A DNA stretch of 64,000 nucleotides, taken from NCBI RefSeq assembly GCF_024323335.1, contig NC_066581.1:32670699-32734698 (forward strand), read 5' to 3'. The position numbers and the translations under genes were made by a program. Below are positions 49,801 through 59,720 of the stretch, piece by piece (position 1 is the stretch's first letter; every line of letters starts with the position of its first letter). Below the pieces are notes generated by a model. That model searched no databases and was not told the DNA's origin. It saw nothing but the letters and a program-made list of their open reading frames with translations. Source of the DNA: Lathyrus oleraceus (taxonomy: Eukaryota; Streptophyta; Magnoliopsida; Fabales; Fabaceae).

Positions 49801-51590
49801 TTGCCTCTATGCAGAGGACTTCAGATCACACAACAAAAATGAAAATTAAGCACTATGCAAGTAGATTCGAAGAAAATAACAGATGAGGTGAACCTCTGAT
49901 TTGCAGGGCTTTGGGTCACAATTCTTGGATGCTATTGCTTACTGTCCACACTATAGATCAAGGAGAAAAAGATTTAGGAACTTTAAGATCTGAAAATTGA
50001 TCAATGAAACCAAAGTTCAGATCTGAAAAATTTGAAGAAAAGTGAGCTAGTTCCTTTAGTGATGGTTGTGGTTTTAGTTTAGCAGCAATTGGGGTGCCTT
50101 TAGGTTGAAGAATTATGAAGCTATGGCATTGTATTTATAGGCAAGGCAATGTTGAATGCATGATTTCAAATTTGCATGAATGGAAAGGGCCTCCATGCAT
50201 GGGCCTGTACAGGCGCATGGAGGGCCCAATTCCAACTGGAATTGAAAGCTGATGCATGATGAAAGCAAAATGGACGTGCAGATTGGATGGTAGTAGCTCA
50301 TGCAATGCAAATTAAATGATTTTCCACAATTGCATTATTATGTTCAAGCCTTCGAAAATGCTATGCTAAAAATGGGAACACCACCTTATGAGTAATGAAG
50401 TCTAGGGTGCAAATTGGCCATGAAGTCTAGGGTGCAAAACATGCATATGTGAGATTTTCAAAATTGACCAAAGTTCAAGCCCTTCTGTCTCTATGATGCA
50501 AGCTCCAAATGACAAAATCTTCAACATCAAAGTTGTAGATGTTTTCGAGGAAATCAACATTGAATTATATTTTGCATCATTTGGAGTTTCGATGAAGAAT
50601 TTATGAGCACTTGAAGTTGGACTTTTTCACATTTCAATGCATTTGGTTCAAAGTGACCTATAATGTTTTGCATTATCACATGTATTTCTTTTGAGATTTT
50701 GAAATTTTGCTCAACATAAAATTTGAAGTAGACATCTTAATATTTCCAATTCATTTGATCTCACCTCAAAATCATGAAAAATGAAGGAGTTATGTCCTTG
50801 GGAAGTTGACCCAAAATTAGGGTTTCAATCAACATGACCTATAATGTCTTAGAATGGATAATGACCTTACAAACTTCAAATCAATTTTTGATGAACATGA
50901 AAGTTATTCATATGGTTCTAAAGAACATTTTTTCTCTTGGGGTCATCTCCATTTGACAAACACATAAAACGTTAGGTCTCAGTGTATTTCAAAATAGTCA
51001 GATGAATTGACTGATCAACTTCTCAAGTCCACACCTCATATCTTGATGAATTGATGATTGAGGACACTCAAATAAGTTCAAATATGCATTAAATGATAAA
51101 TGAAAGAACTTCCCTTGATTTTCTTTGACCATGGGTTGAGATTGCTTCATGAGCAAGGCACAGTTGATGAACAGATGAATTAGGGTTTCCTTGGGAAACA
51201 AGCCTCCAGCCCCTTGATTTTCTTTGATCAAAATGATGAATTGAGACACTTGGGAGGCATATTTGATGGATAAGAGCTTTGGGAACCATTACCATGCTTG
51301 CTTTCATCTTCAATTGGCCCTATCAATGCACATAGGATCTCCTAGAAGCTTTTAGACCTTGTGACTGCTCAAGCTACAAACAAGAGATGTTAGTGACATA
51401 TTTTTATGCTTTTGGTTAGTAAATGAGAAAAGCTATAACATATAATTCAAGCATGCTGGGGGATCTCAAACTACTCACAAGAGATCCCACCCACAGGCAA
51501 AGGAACCAAGATGCTTATGATCCTTGAGGCAATGTAATTGCAATGTTATAATGCCATGAGGGATCTTAGGGTCAAAATTGGGGTCTTACA
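46846..51590 (-). mobile_element. 5' LTR of Ogre-1 (4745 bp)
   Basis: Minus strand TGTAAGACCCCAATTTTG (51590) to ACGAATACCCCGCTACA (46846). TATA box on the minus strand at 50132-50139. Near 50395-50445 a short duplication of GAAGTCTAGGGTGCAAA and a deletion distinguish it from the 3' LTR. The GAA-repeat tract at about 48680 is shorter than its partner at about 30915. Confidence 0.95.
50132..50139 (-). promoter_or_regulatory. TATA box of the Ogre-1 5' LTR
   Basis: TATAAATA on the minus strand, matching 32171-32178 in the 3' LTR and the plus-strand boxes of the related LTRs. Confidence 0.55.
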
Positions 51591-51595
51591 CAAAG

Positions 51596-51711
51596 CAATT
51601 CATATATCTTGCCCTAGCATGCTTCCTCATATCGGTTAAACAATTTTTATACGCTTAATATTTATGTTTTCGTTCTTATTATTTTTGAAAACACTCATCA
51701 AACCCCATATG
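51596..51711 (+). mobile_element. Athila 5' LTR, middle segment
   Basis: 116 bp of Athila LTR between the Ogre-1 target duplication (51591-51595) and the CACTA element. The last three bases ATG (51709-51711) are repeated at 58483-58485 as the CACTA target duplication. Confidence 0.8.
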
Positions 51712-51732
51712 CACTACAACAAACAAGACCTT

Positions 51733-52139
51733 AGACAGCGCTTTTTTTAGCCTTAGACAGCGCTTTAAAGCGCTGTCTAAACCTCCGCTGCTAAAGGTTT
51801 AGACAGCGCTTTTTTAAATCTTAAAAGCGCTGTCTAAGCCCCCCCCCCCTTAGACAGCGCTTTGGCCAAAAGCGCTTTATAAGACCCTCTTATTTTAAAT
51901 CTTTTAGGTATACCTTAGACAGCGCTTTTGAAAAGCGCTGTCTAAGCCCCACCCCCTTAGACAGCGCTTTGGCCAAAAGCGCTTTCTAAGACCCTCCTAT
52001 TTTAATTTTTTTAGGTATACCATAGACAGCGCTTTTCAAAAAGCGCTGTCTAAGCCCCCCCCCCTTAGACAGCGCTTTTGCCTAAAGCGCTTTCTAATCC
52101 CCCCCTTAGACAGCGCTTTTTACAAAAGCGCTGTCTAAG
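51733..52139. repeat. Left subterminal repeat array of the CACTA element
   Basis: About nine direct AGACAGCGCT copies (for example 51733, 51755, 51801, 51852, 51917, 51959, 52067, 52108) and five or six inverted AGCGCTGTCT copies (51769, 51826, 51933 and so on). Many pair as hairpins with 0-20 base loops and are separated by C runs. Such arrays bind the element's transposase accessory protein in known CACTA families. Confidence 0.93.
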
Positions 52140-53214
52140 GTATACGAAAATTTTTGAATTTTTTCCAGGTTTATAAACCAGAATTTCTACCTGTTTTCAA
52201 CCAGATTTTGACAGACAATTATCACATTTTATATATGCCATTTTGGCCTTTTTTCTACCAATTTTTGACTAACAAATATATATGTCAAATAACCTTATAA
52301 TATATAATGTAGAAAGTGGAAAGAACTAAATACAAAAATAACACTAAAAAATATGTTTGTATTGCCAGAAGCTTGGATAATTATATAGCCTGGTTCTCAA
52401 ATTTATTCATGAATTCTAATTGAAATAATTAAATGGCATAAGAGGAGTATTCAAAAATAATATTTAGGCTACTCGGAGAAGTTAATTTCATTTTTATAGT
52501 TGTATCTATGTTTGAAGAAAACAATCTACAGGTTGGTATTGCTTATCTACTATGTCTTAACTTCACTCCCCTTAATACTATTTTCTGGGTCTGTCCATGG
52601 CTAACACCAAAACTGGGATGGCAGCCGGAGGGCAGAGTAGCTCCTATTTGAACTATTTTAAATATATATCTAAATATTTGTATACTAAATGTGTTTGGGT
52701 AATTATTTTTTACAAAAGCAAAATACAGTTTTTACTAAAATAGTATATTAATTTTAGAATTATTTAATTACGTTATTTTTTAATTTTTCACTATTCAAAT
52801 AAGATATGACTACTTCATGGTTAGTTGGACAACTATGGGTTGCACAATGTTACAGGAAAAAAAAACTACTTCATTATGAAAATAACCACATCCACAATAA
52901 ACAGGTAGTTTCATATTTTCACTAAATGCAGTATTCTGAATCACTTAATACAAAAGCACTAAATTATACATAGAGAAGAGTATCCAAACAAGGTTAACTT
53001 AACACAACCATTCCATGTTTCATAGTCACAAAATTTTCTCTACTTGTATTTTACCATTTTCCCTCCGTAACATGTAATTGCTATGATATTATAACATGCA
53101 TGTAATGAATGTAACTATCTTTACTTGAAGTTTGAAGCGGGTGCGACAGGCACAAACAAAACAAAACAAAATGAAATAAAAACTGTTCAGAAAACAAAGG
53201 ATAAAGAAACAAAC
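52140..53214. other. CACTA interior without recognisable gene
   Basis: AT-rich sequence between the left repeat array and the first exon-like segment. I find no open frame, repeat or homology here. It may be captured non-coding DNA or the remnant of the original element body. Confidence 0.4.
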
Positions 53215-53369
53215 CTGCAAAGGAAAATGGGCTGTACACTAACACTTGCTTCAATTCCAAATTGAGATCTTCTGTCATTTTCTTGTTTAAATTTATCGTA
53301 TGGAAGGACTACACATGGACCTCGGATAGAGCTAGCCATTTCAATCCTATCACTATTAGATTCATAAAC
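53215..53369 (-). other. Orphan exon-like segment (unidentified gene)
   Basis: 155 bp on the minus strand with an acceptor TTTTTTGAAG|GTTTATG and a donor TTTGCAG|GTTTGT. It is open throughout and encodes VYESNSDRIEMASSIRGPCV followed by VLPYDKFKQENDRRSQFGIE and ASVSVQPIFLC. A polypyrimidine run precedes it. I do not recognise the family. It lies in the same orientation as the captured fragments upstream, so a fourth captured gene piece is possible, but the exon call rests only on splice-like edges and openness. Confidence 0.4.
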
Positions 53370-54343
53370 CTTCAAAAAAGAAAAAAAATGATATATCTAT
53401 AAGAAAGTATCAAGCAACATCTGGTTCTAAAACGATAAATAAGATGTGTAGCATTATCATTTCACTGGAACACCAATCAAACTACTGTAGAGGTTACACT
53501 CAAACTGTTACTGAATTTGCTTTTGATATAACTGTCAGCCATGTGAATTTATAGCTATAAAGTTGTACAATTATAATCCCTTGATTATATGAACTAAATC
53601 TTACTATAATCTCTTCTGATTACACCAGAAATTATAACTGTACACTAGGGATTACTTACACAGAAGGAATAAGGAAATGAATATATCATCATATGATTCA
53701 GAACTAGTGCTGCTGACGTCCCAACCTTGGTGATAGGGTTTCTGGTTTGGGACACTACAGTGTTATCAGGCCCAACGATGTGAGCCATGAACCCAATTGG
53801 AATTTGTTATTGAATTTCCTCAAGAGATTAACACTCAGTCATAAGAACTTATAGAGAAATAGTTGTTGTACAATTATAATCCCTTGATTATAGGGATTCC
53901 ATTTGTTCTATAAGCCTCCATATGGCATCAGAATTATATACAAAGAAATAGAGAATTAGAGACTATTTGAGTATGTTGTATAGGTGTAGTGTGTGTATGA
54001 CCAAAATCAGTGTATAGGCTACTTCAATGACTGAAATGCCATAAGATACAATTTTATGCATATTATTAAAAACATACAGCAGACTACTAGTATTGTAAAC
54101 TACAAACAAAAGTAGGAAAATCCAAGTAGAAAGTTAAAACCCATACTTTTTCCAATTTCCATAACTAGCTGCAGAACCATCACAAGTTATCTCAGTAAAT
54201 GCTTGCAAGAAAGAGGTTTAAAATAAGGATGGATATTTTCAATAGACATTGGGAGATACAAACTAGCTGCTCCTACATATACTTTATATTATATCAGTAT
54301 TGTCTCCACAACTTTATATTTTCAGATCGTCAAAAGTATTAAC
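53370..54343. other. CACTA interior, no gene recognised
   Basis: AT-rich. The phrase TTGTACAATTATAATCCCTTGATTAT occurs twice (about 53562 and 53867), a short dispersed repeat that may derive from another small element. Nothing coding is supported. Confidence 0.4.
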
Positions 54344-54633
54344 CTGAGAGATAGGAGATTATACGAAGATCCTTCAACCAAACAGTAGGGAGAATAATAA
54401 GTGCAGTCAAAATTGCAAATAAGTGCTTGCCATCCAAATCCAAACCTCCCCAATGCAAGGACGTTCCAGGAAAAAGACCAGTAAGGTTATCGCCTTCCAT
54501 GATGATATATTCCACACAATATGACTGCATTCATAAATGATTGATATGTGTCATATAGATTGTGCAGAGTAATAAAGGCAAAAGGAAATGGATGCACTGC
54601 AGCACTTACATATAATTCGGTGTACAAAACAAT
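54344..54633 (-). pseudogene. AVT1: Captured fragment of an AVT1-like vacuolar amino acid transporter
   Basis: Two consecutive exons on the minus strand. Exon a (54633-54610), flanked by TTGCAG and GTAAGT, encodes IVLYTELY. Exon b (54524-54344), from AATGCAG to GTTAAT, encodes [20 protein letters not shown], then [20 protein letters not shown] and IISYLS. This matches the 'YSYCVEFI...EGDNL...[19 protein letters not shown]' region of plant AVT1 (amino acid/auxin permease family). Both exons are open with correct phase. The rest of the gene (about 85 percent) is absent. Intact AVT1 proteins move neutral amino acids across the tonoplast; this piece cannot. Confidence 0.8.
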
Positions 54634-54778
54634 CTGCAACAAGATAAAAATTGAAAATAAAATGTCAGTATACACATTGTTTAAACCATCATGTTATGCA
54701 GTAGAAAATACATATTATGTCACCATTCTTTAGCACTCGTTGAAATAAATAAAATAGAGAAATATCATAAATAAAAGA

Positions 54779-55948
54779 GAGCTACTTTTCCATAGTTATA
54801 AGCCATGTTCATATCGGTTAATCCAGCACCGTAAGCATTGCAGAAGCCAAGAGAAGGCGCAAAAATATATGCAAACAGGACAAAATACCACTTCACCTGA
54901 GGGAACATCAACGGGATTACAACAATAGAGATGACGGAGAAAAATATGTACCCTGTACATGCCAACCATATTGGAATATTTTCTCTCGCAAACATTTCGT
55001 TGCGTCTTAGATCATCAAGAGGCAACTGTTTCTGATTACCGGAAACTGCAAATGAGGAGAGTATGTTGAGAGTATGAACGAAACCCTCAAGGACTGGAAA
55101 AATTATAAGCTATCACTTACTTACATGTATTATTAAGATTCTTCTTTTTCATGTTGGCGTGGATATTTGTGGCAGTGAAATAGAGAACTTTGACAAAATT
55201 GTAAAACCCATCACCAGAATCAAGGCAATGGAAATGAAAACCTGAAGCAAGGGATAAAAATCAGCTAAGGTGTAAAAAGAAATAATTTTATATCTTTTTA
55301 TTAAGGTCCTTTAATTAATTCTAGCTAAACTTAAACCTTATAACCATTGAGACTCTTCATGCTACTTTCTTTTATATTTGCAGGGAACCATTCTCCTTTT
55401 AGTCCTCTGATTAACGGCCACATGATGCCCCATGAAACCACAGCACCAAGAAGTAATGATAAATTAACAAGATGAGAACAGATCATTCCTGCTCCAACAT
55501 AAGTCATACTGAAATCGAAGTAAAATCTGCAAAATTGTAGCGCTTTAATCAGCAACAATTACATAATTATTTCATATGTAGTTGAGAACTTTTAGTACTA
55601 CTAGTAGTAGAACAAAAAACAAAAGAGAACTCACGAGTTTTTCCATGCTTGCAATCCAAAAGTAGGAAATTGAACAAATCCACAAGTATCTCCACCAGTA
55701 AAGAACCACTGAAAGAATGCCCAGACAAAGCTCGATGCGAAGAATTTCACGAATCCATGAACCTGCTTCCTGCAAAAGAAGTTAAACAAATTTGAGAAAC
55801 TCCAAAACATTAAAACTAAAAACAAAAGAAAAGACAAAACAGGTTCATACTTGGCCATGACATCTCCTTTAGGTGTATGGAATCCATTAATAAGAACCGC
55901 AGTAGCAGTTCCACTTGGATAAGTTAATTTGTAGTCTATTATCATGAT
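54779..55948 (-). pseudogene. YSL: Captured fragment of a YSL (yellow stripe-like) metal-nicotianamine transporter
   Basis: Five exons on the minus strand: 55948-55851 ([20 protein letters not shown]...), 55769-55635 ([20 protein letters not shown]...), 55526-55337 (FYFDFSMTYVGAGMICSHLV...), 55241-55125 and 55045-54779 (QKQLPLDDLRRNEMFARENI ... GLTDMNMAYNYGKVALF). All junctions have AG/GT. Exon 4 is one base short (ATTCTGGTGATGG), breaking the frame; every other phase fits. This is roughly residues 165-430 of a protein of about 670, so most of the membrane domain is missing. It ends mid-exon after KVALF. YSLs are oligopeptide-transporter-family carriers of Fe/Zn chelates. Confidence 0.92.
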
Positions 55949-56035
55949 CTGTTAAACAACACAAACTTCATCATCAGCACCATTCCGGTCAAACATCTTT
56001 TCCTCTTTATCGGTACAAACAGAGGCTAGTACTTA
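55949..56035 (-). other. Spacer between the chimeric RPN7 frame and the YSL fragment
   Basis: Ends in a good acceptor (TTGTTTAACAG) for the first YSL exon, so it is probably YSL intron sequence. The RPN7-derived frame stops at 56035-56033. Confidence 0.5.
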
Positions 56036-58113
56036 ATCCTCCCTCTCTCTCCATTTGGTAACAGCAAAGTGATCCGCCCACAAAATAATCCAACAACTCA
56101 AAAGCAAAAAAAAAATGGTTTCACTTAAAATATCCCCAATATAATCCAAACAGAATGTTGCAGAAATCATATCTTGATAATAGAAACATGTTGACAACAT
56201 AACCAATTCACATCCCAAGTGAAAACCGAAAAAATAGAAAAAACGCAACCTTAGTGGGAACTGCCTCCCTTCCTCTCTAATTGAGTACCACAAACCCGGT
56301 GAGATAGAATCCAAAAACAATGTTGCAGCCTTCTCAAAATTTCTAGTGGACATGCAGTAGAGGCCTTCATACACTTTCAGCCGGTTCTTCCTTTCCCAGT
56401 CACCACCTTCTTCAAACAAGCTGTAATAATGTTGCAAATAGTTAGAAAGCCATCGCTTAAATCAAAAACATAGCAGAGGATATAACTACAGATATATGAG
56501 ATTCAAATAATTACCTTTTAGCTTTGTCAATACTTTTGGAAATTAGATCAAAATCCATGTCAAAGAAACCAAGCTGCAGCGTATAAAACACCAAGTCCAT
56601 CTTCTGCCCCACTGCAACAGTCTTGGTTTCTGTTATCTTGAGATGTTCCAGGGCTTTCTCCTAATACATGGGATAGAGTGATGACTTGATTCCAGCAGCA
56701 TAAAGGAGATGAGCAATCAATTATAAATGCAATGCATACCTTGTCCCCAATCCGGATGAAAAACAAGGATTTTGCCAAGTGAGCCTCGCGGACTTCACTC
56801 TCACCTAAGTTTTCCTCGGCATCAGCAATCCTAAAATGAGACATTCACATGGACTATCATAAGTGCAAGGATAATTAAATTTGTCACTTTTCAAAAAACA
56901 GTTTGTATCTCGAGGAATTGCAATTAGAAAGAAAAAAAAAACAATTACTATGACGCAACCTTGGTATTTATCCTTCTCCCAGTATTTTAGGTTTTCAAAT
57001 GGTACTTGCTGAGTTGAAATTTCCATATTTTCACTAAAAAAAATAATTATCTTTTCTATGTTGAAAATGAAGAGCAGTAAGTCCTACAAAGTATGCGGGT
57101 TCTAGCAATAGATATGTCGTACTCCCATAAACAGGTCAAATTCATCAATCGATAATTCTATTTCTAGGTTCTCTAGCAACATGCAGATATCACAGTCACA
57201 GCCAAATAGCAAAGCTACAAAGAGGGGTTCACTTTACGCCATCTTCAGTATGGTAGCACCATTGCATCTTTTCCTAAAATATGGAGGGCATGGATTACAG
57301 TTCTACTGTGTCTGCTCTCCCAGGGTGAAAATAAAATAATTTGATCAATCATATCTCATTCTTAACTCAGTACGCACTCAGCCCAAAGAAAACAACCATG
57401 TCAAAATCAATTTTACACTTCTAGAATTGCTTTTGACTCATCCAAGATGAAAACCAAACATACACTAGCTAAAAGAATCAACTTAGTTCAGAACCTCAGT
57501 GATAACAGTGGTGATGATTAAGATCAATAACCAGCAAAACATATGAACAGAAAAACACTTGCCAAATCCATTAGTACAATTCAGATAAGTAAATCTCATA
57601 TAATATAGTTAATTGAAAAAATAAACATCAAGGAGCCATCAGTGTGCTATACTTAGATGGTAACCCTATTATTGTAAAATTTTCTGCAATTCAAAATCCG
57701 AAATTTTCAATTGGGGTTTACAGCACCCAACCCCAAAAATCTCAAGGTAATGAAAAAAGCAAAAGAGAGACTCACTTTTCGTCAAGCTTCTTAAGCTCAT
57801 CGTCAATTTTAGCACGCATAGAGTCCAAAAGGGTACGATCCATATCCAAAACAGAATCGGCGACTAGGGTTTCGTATAAAGGGACCATATCTGTACAAAA
57901 CAAAAACACAAAAGGGAATTAGGGTTTATATAGAATAGAAAATAGTTGAAAGAAGAGGGAAAGATTGAAACCATGATCCTTGACGAATGTGAAGACATCC
58001 TCCTTGAATCCAACTTTGTCAATGTCTTGAACATCGGGTTGTTTGAGGAGGAAAAGCTTGTCGGCGAGGACGAGTTGTGGCTGCTGAGACTCTTCTCCTT
58101 CCGATGATGCCAT
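56033..58113 (-). CDS. RPN7: Captured 5' half of RPN7 (26S proteasome lid subunit) in a chimeric open frame
   Basis: RPN7 (PSMD6) is a lid subunit of the 26S proteasome. Exons on the minus strand: 58113-57972 (MASSEGEESQQPQLVLADKL...), 57890-57776 (DMVPLYETLVADSVLDMDRT...), 56830-56740 (IADAEENLGESEVREAHLAK...), 56660-56515 (EKALEHLKITETKTVAVGQK...) and 56420 onward (LFEEGGDWERKNRLKVYEGL ... FLDSIS). All junctions have GT/AG and all phases agree. After FLDSIS (about 56300) RPN7 similarity ends and about 88 unrelated, hydrophobic residues follow to a stop at 56033. The spliced frame is 293 codons against about 387 for RPN7; the C-terminal PCI domain needed for lid assembly is missing. Expression is unknown. 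Confidence 0.85.
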
Positions 58114-58179
58114 TGCCGCTTATGCTTCACCGCACGATGCAAATCTAACTCTCTTTCACAGGATGCCATTGCCGCTTAT
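58106..58179. repeat. 18 bp direct repeat spanning the RPN7 start codon
   Basis: GATGCCATTGCCGCTTAT at 58106-58123 and again at 58162-58179, 56 bp apart. The first contains the RPN7 ATG (58113, minus). The second creates another minus-strand ATG at 58169, out of frame, upstream. It lies at the edge of the captured DNA, next to the subterminal repeats. Confidence 0.92.
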
Positions 58180-58482
58180 TTTAATTAGACCTTAGAAAGC
58201 GCTTTTGTGGAAAGCGCTTTCTAAGGTATGCCTTAGACAGCGCTTTCCAAAAGCGCTTTCTAAACCCCCCCTTAGACAGCGCTTTTGGTTTTAATTTTTT
58301 TTTAATTTAAAGACTTTAGACAGCGCTTTTAGAAAGCGCTGTCTAAGACCCCCCCTTAGACAGCGCTTTCATTATTTTTTTGGAACATTTTCCGTGTTTT
58401 ATTTTAATTTTAACCTTAGACAGCGCTTTCTTTTATAAGCGCTGTCTAAGATGCGCTGTTAAAAGTCATTTTTGGCGTAGTG
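58180..58482. repeat. Right subterminal repeat array and right terminus of the CACTA element
   Basis: About five direct AGACAGCGCT copies with inverted AGCGCTGTCT or AGCGCTTTCT partners between about 58190 and 58453, then GGCGTAGTG ending at 58482. Fewer and more degenerate than the left array. The RPN7 fragment begins only about 70 bp inside this array, so any transcription would have to start within the transposon end. Confidence 0.9.
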
Positions 58483-58485
58483 ATG

Positions 58486-58615
58486 ATCTTTTGTTCAATT
58501 GAATTATTATAAATATTGGTACTTACTACACAGTCCTCGAGATCGATACTCGGGATAACTCCTATTTTATTACTACATTGGTGCAAATAATACACTTGCT
58601 ATTTTACCGATCTAG
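58486..58615 (+). mobile_element. Athila 5' LTR, last segment
   Basis: Contains the familiar Athila U5 end: ACAGTCCTCGAGATCGATAC, then TTACTACATTGGTGCAAATA and TTTTACCGATCTA. The end ACCGATCTA mirrors the LTR start TGATCGGT. The PBS follows. Confidence 0.88.
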
Positions 58616-58619
58616 TTTT

Positions 58620-58638
58620 TGGCGCCGTTGCCGGGGAC
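58620..58638 (+). other. Athila primer binding site
   Basis: TGGCGCCGTTGCCGGGGAC, the standard Athila PBS (reported as complementary to tRNA-Asp), a few bases past the LTR end. Confidence 0.93.
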
Positions 58639-58743
58639 TGCCAAAGTATAAGTTGAAGAATAATTCAATTGGAATTTTGTTGCTCTGCAGCCAATTTTTT
58701 TTTTCTGTATTATTGTTTATTCTAATAATTGTCTAATCTGTGT

Positions 58744-59720
58744 ATGCGAGGTAAGGCCTCAGCTGGATTTCTTTTTGACACAGAACCAGAAAGATTATTG
58801 CGTGCAAGACGACAAAAAGCTAGGTTGGAAATTTTAGAAGCAACCCATATTGTTTCGAGTCTGAAAAAGAAGAAGTTGTTTCAGTTCATTCGGAAGACTC
58901 CGAAGCCGTTTCTGAACAAATGGATGAAGCTCCACCACCTCCTGCGGAAAGACTTCTGGGTGATTATGGAGGTATAAATGCTTCTACTGGAAGGTTAACA
59001 ATTATGAACCAACCGGTAAATGTTGATCATTTTCAGCTACACCCTTCAACGATTTGTCAACTCGAAAGGAGACCCTTCTCCGGAAAAATCAATGAAGATG
59101 CCAATAACCATTTACAAAGATTTCTGACCATGACGACATCGTTAAAAATTGAGGGACACTCAGAGGAAGCTAAAAAGTTGGTGATGTTTCCGTTTACACT
59201 GTCGGAAGATGCCGAAGAGTGGTTTTACTCTTTACCCGCGGGAAGCATAACAGCTTGGCAACAAATCGAGACAACATTTTTGAATGAGTACTTCCCTGCT
59301 TCTGTGTATATCCGCAAGAGATATGATATTGTAAATTTCAAACAGAAGGAAGGAGAGTCACTTGGAGACGCTTATAAGAGGTTCAAACGATTATTGGTTG
59401 CCTGTCCTACTCATAACATGGATGCAACTGAACAGATGCAAAATTTTATGAATGGACTTAGAATGAAGACAAAGCAACTCATCGACACAGCTGCCGGTGC
59501 CTCAATAAATTTTACAACAACCACTAGAATAAAGAAAATCATTGAAGCCATTGCAGCAAATGAGCATCTGGAACTCTATGACCACAGTGTAAGTCAACCT
59601 GAAGGTATCATTGATCTCAAGCTAGCAAATCAAGTTGTGAAGATGGAAGATCAAATAACAGCTGAAGTAGAGAGAAGACTCAAGAAAATGACTCTTGACA
59701 CTCAAACGGTGGCACAAGTG
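58744..59720 (+). pseudogene. Athila gag (frameshifted and interrupted)
   Basis: Capsid protein of the Athila element. A frame from ATG 58744 (MRGKASAGFLFDTEPERLLR) shifts at about 58850, after which the frame with ESEKEEVVSV and MDEAPPPPAERLLGDYGG runs on. The retrotrans_gag domain is clear: EDANNHLQRFLTMTTSLKIE, AEEWFYSLPAGSITAW, IETTFLNEYFP, KEGESLGDAYKRFKRLL, MQNFMNGLRMKTKQLIDTAA. It is cut at 59720 (after TVAQV) by an LTR starting TGTAACACC. The rest of Athila must lie right of the window. Confidence 0.9.

Larger units (their letters stand above)
29075..51590 (-). mobile_element. Complete Ogre element (Ogre-1), 22.5 kb, minus strand
   Basis: Both LTRs are complete (29075-33690 and 46846-51590), with a perfect 5-base target duplication CAAAG (29070-29074, 51591-51595). 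Order on the minus strand: 5' LTR, PBS, leader, ORF1, gag, protease, intron, RT, RNase H, integrase, long 3' UTR, polypurine tract, 3' LTR. This is the published Ogre plan for legume Ty3/gypsy elements (Tat/Ogre group). All coding parts carry stops or frameshifts, so the copy is dead. It lies inside the Athila LTR, so it is younger than the Athila. Confidence 0.96.
51712..58482. mobile_element. CACTA DNA transposon carrying captured host gene fragments (6771 bp)
   Basis: Left end CACTACAACAAAC, right end (reverse complement) CACTACGCCAAAA, 10 of 13 terminal bases matching. A 3-base duplication ATG flanks it (51709-51711, 58483-58485), the length typical of CACTA/En-Spm elements. Both ends carry dense AGACAGCGCT arrays. 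No TnpA/TnpD-like frame is present, so it is non-autonomous. The interior holds, in one orientation (minus), fragments of an RPN7, a YSL and an AVT1-like gene with introns, i.e. genomic DNA was captured, not cDNA. This is a Pack-CACTA structure. It sits in the LTR of an Athila element, 117 bp of LTR sequence away from the Ogre-1 insertion. Confidence 0.93.

Noticed and set aside
54339..58169. A resident host locus with RPN7, YSL and AVT1 genes
   Set aside because: Each gene is only a fragment, and all lie between CACTA termini with a target duplication, so they are cargo of a transposon, not resident genes.
57864..58169. 101-codon minus-strand frame MASCERELDLHRAV
   Set aside because: It starts at the duplicated out-of-frame ATG and runs across exon 1 in the wrong frame into an intron; the in-frame RPN7 start at 58113 is supported by homology.
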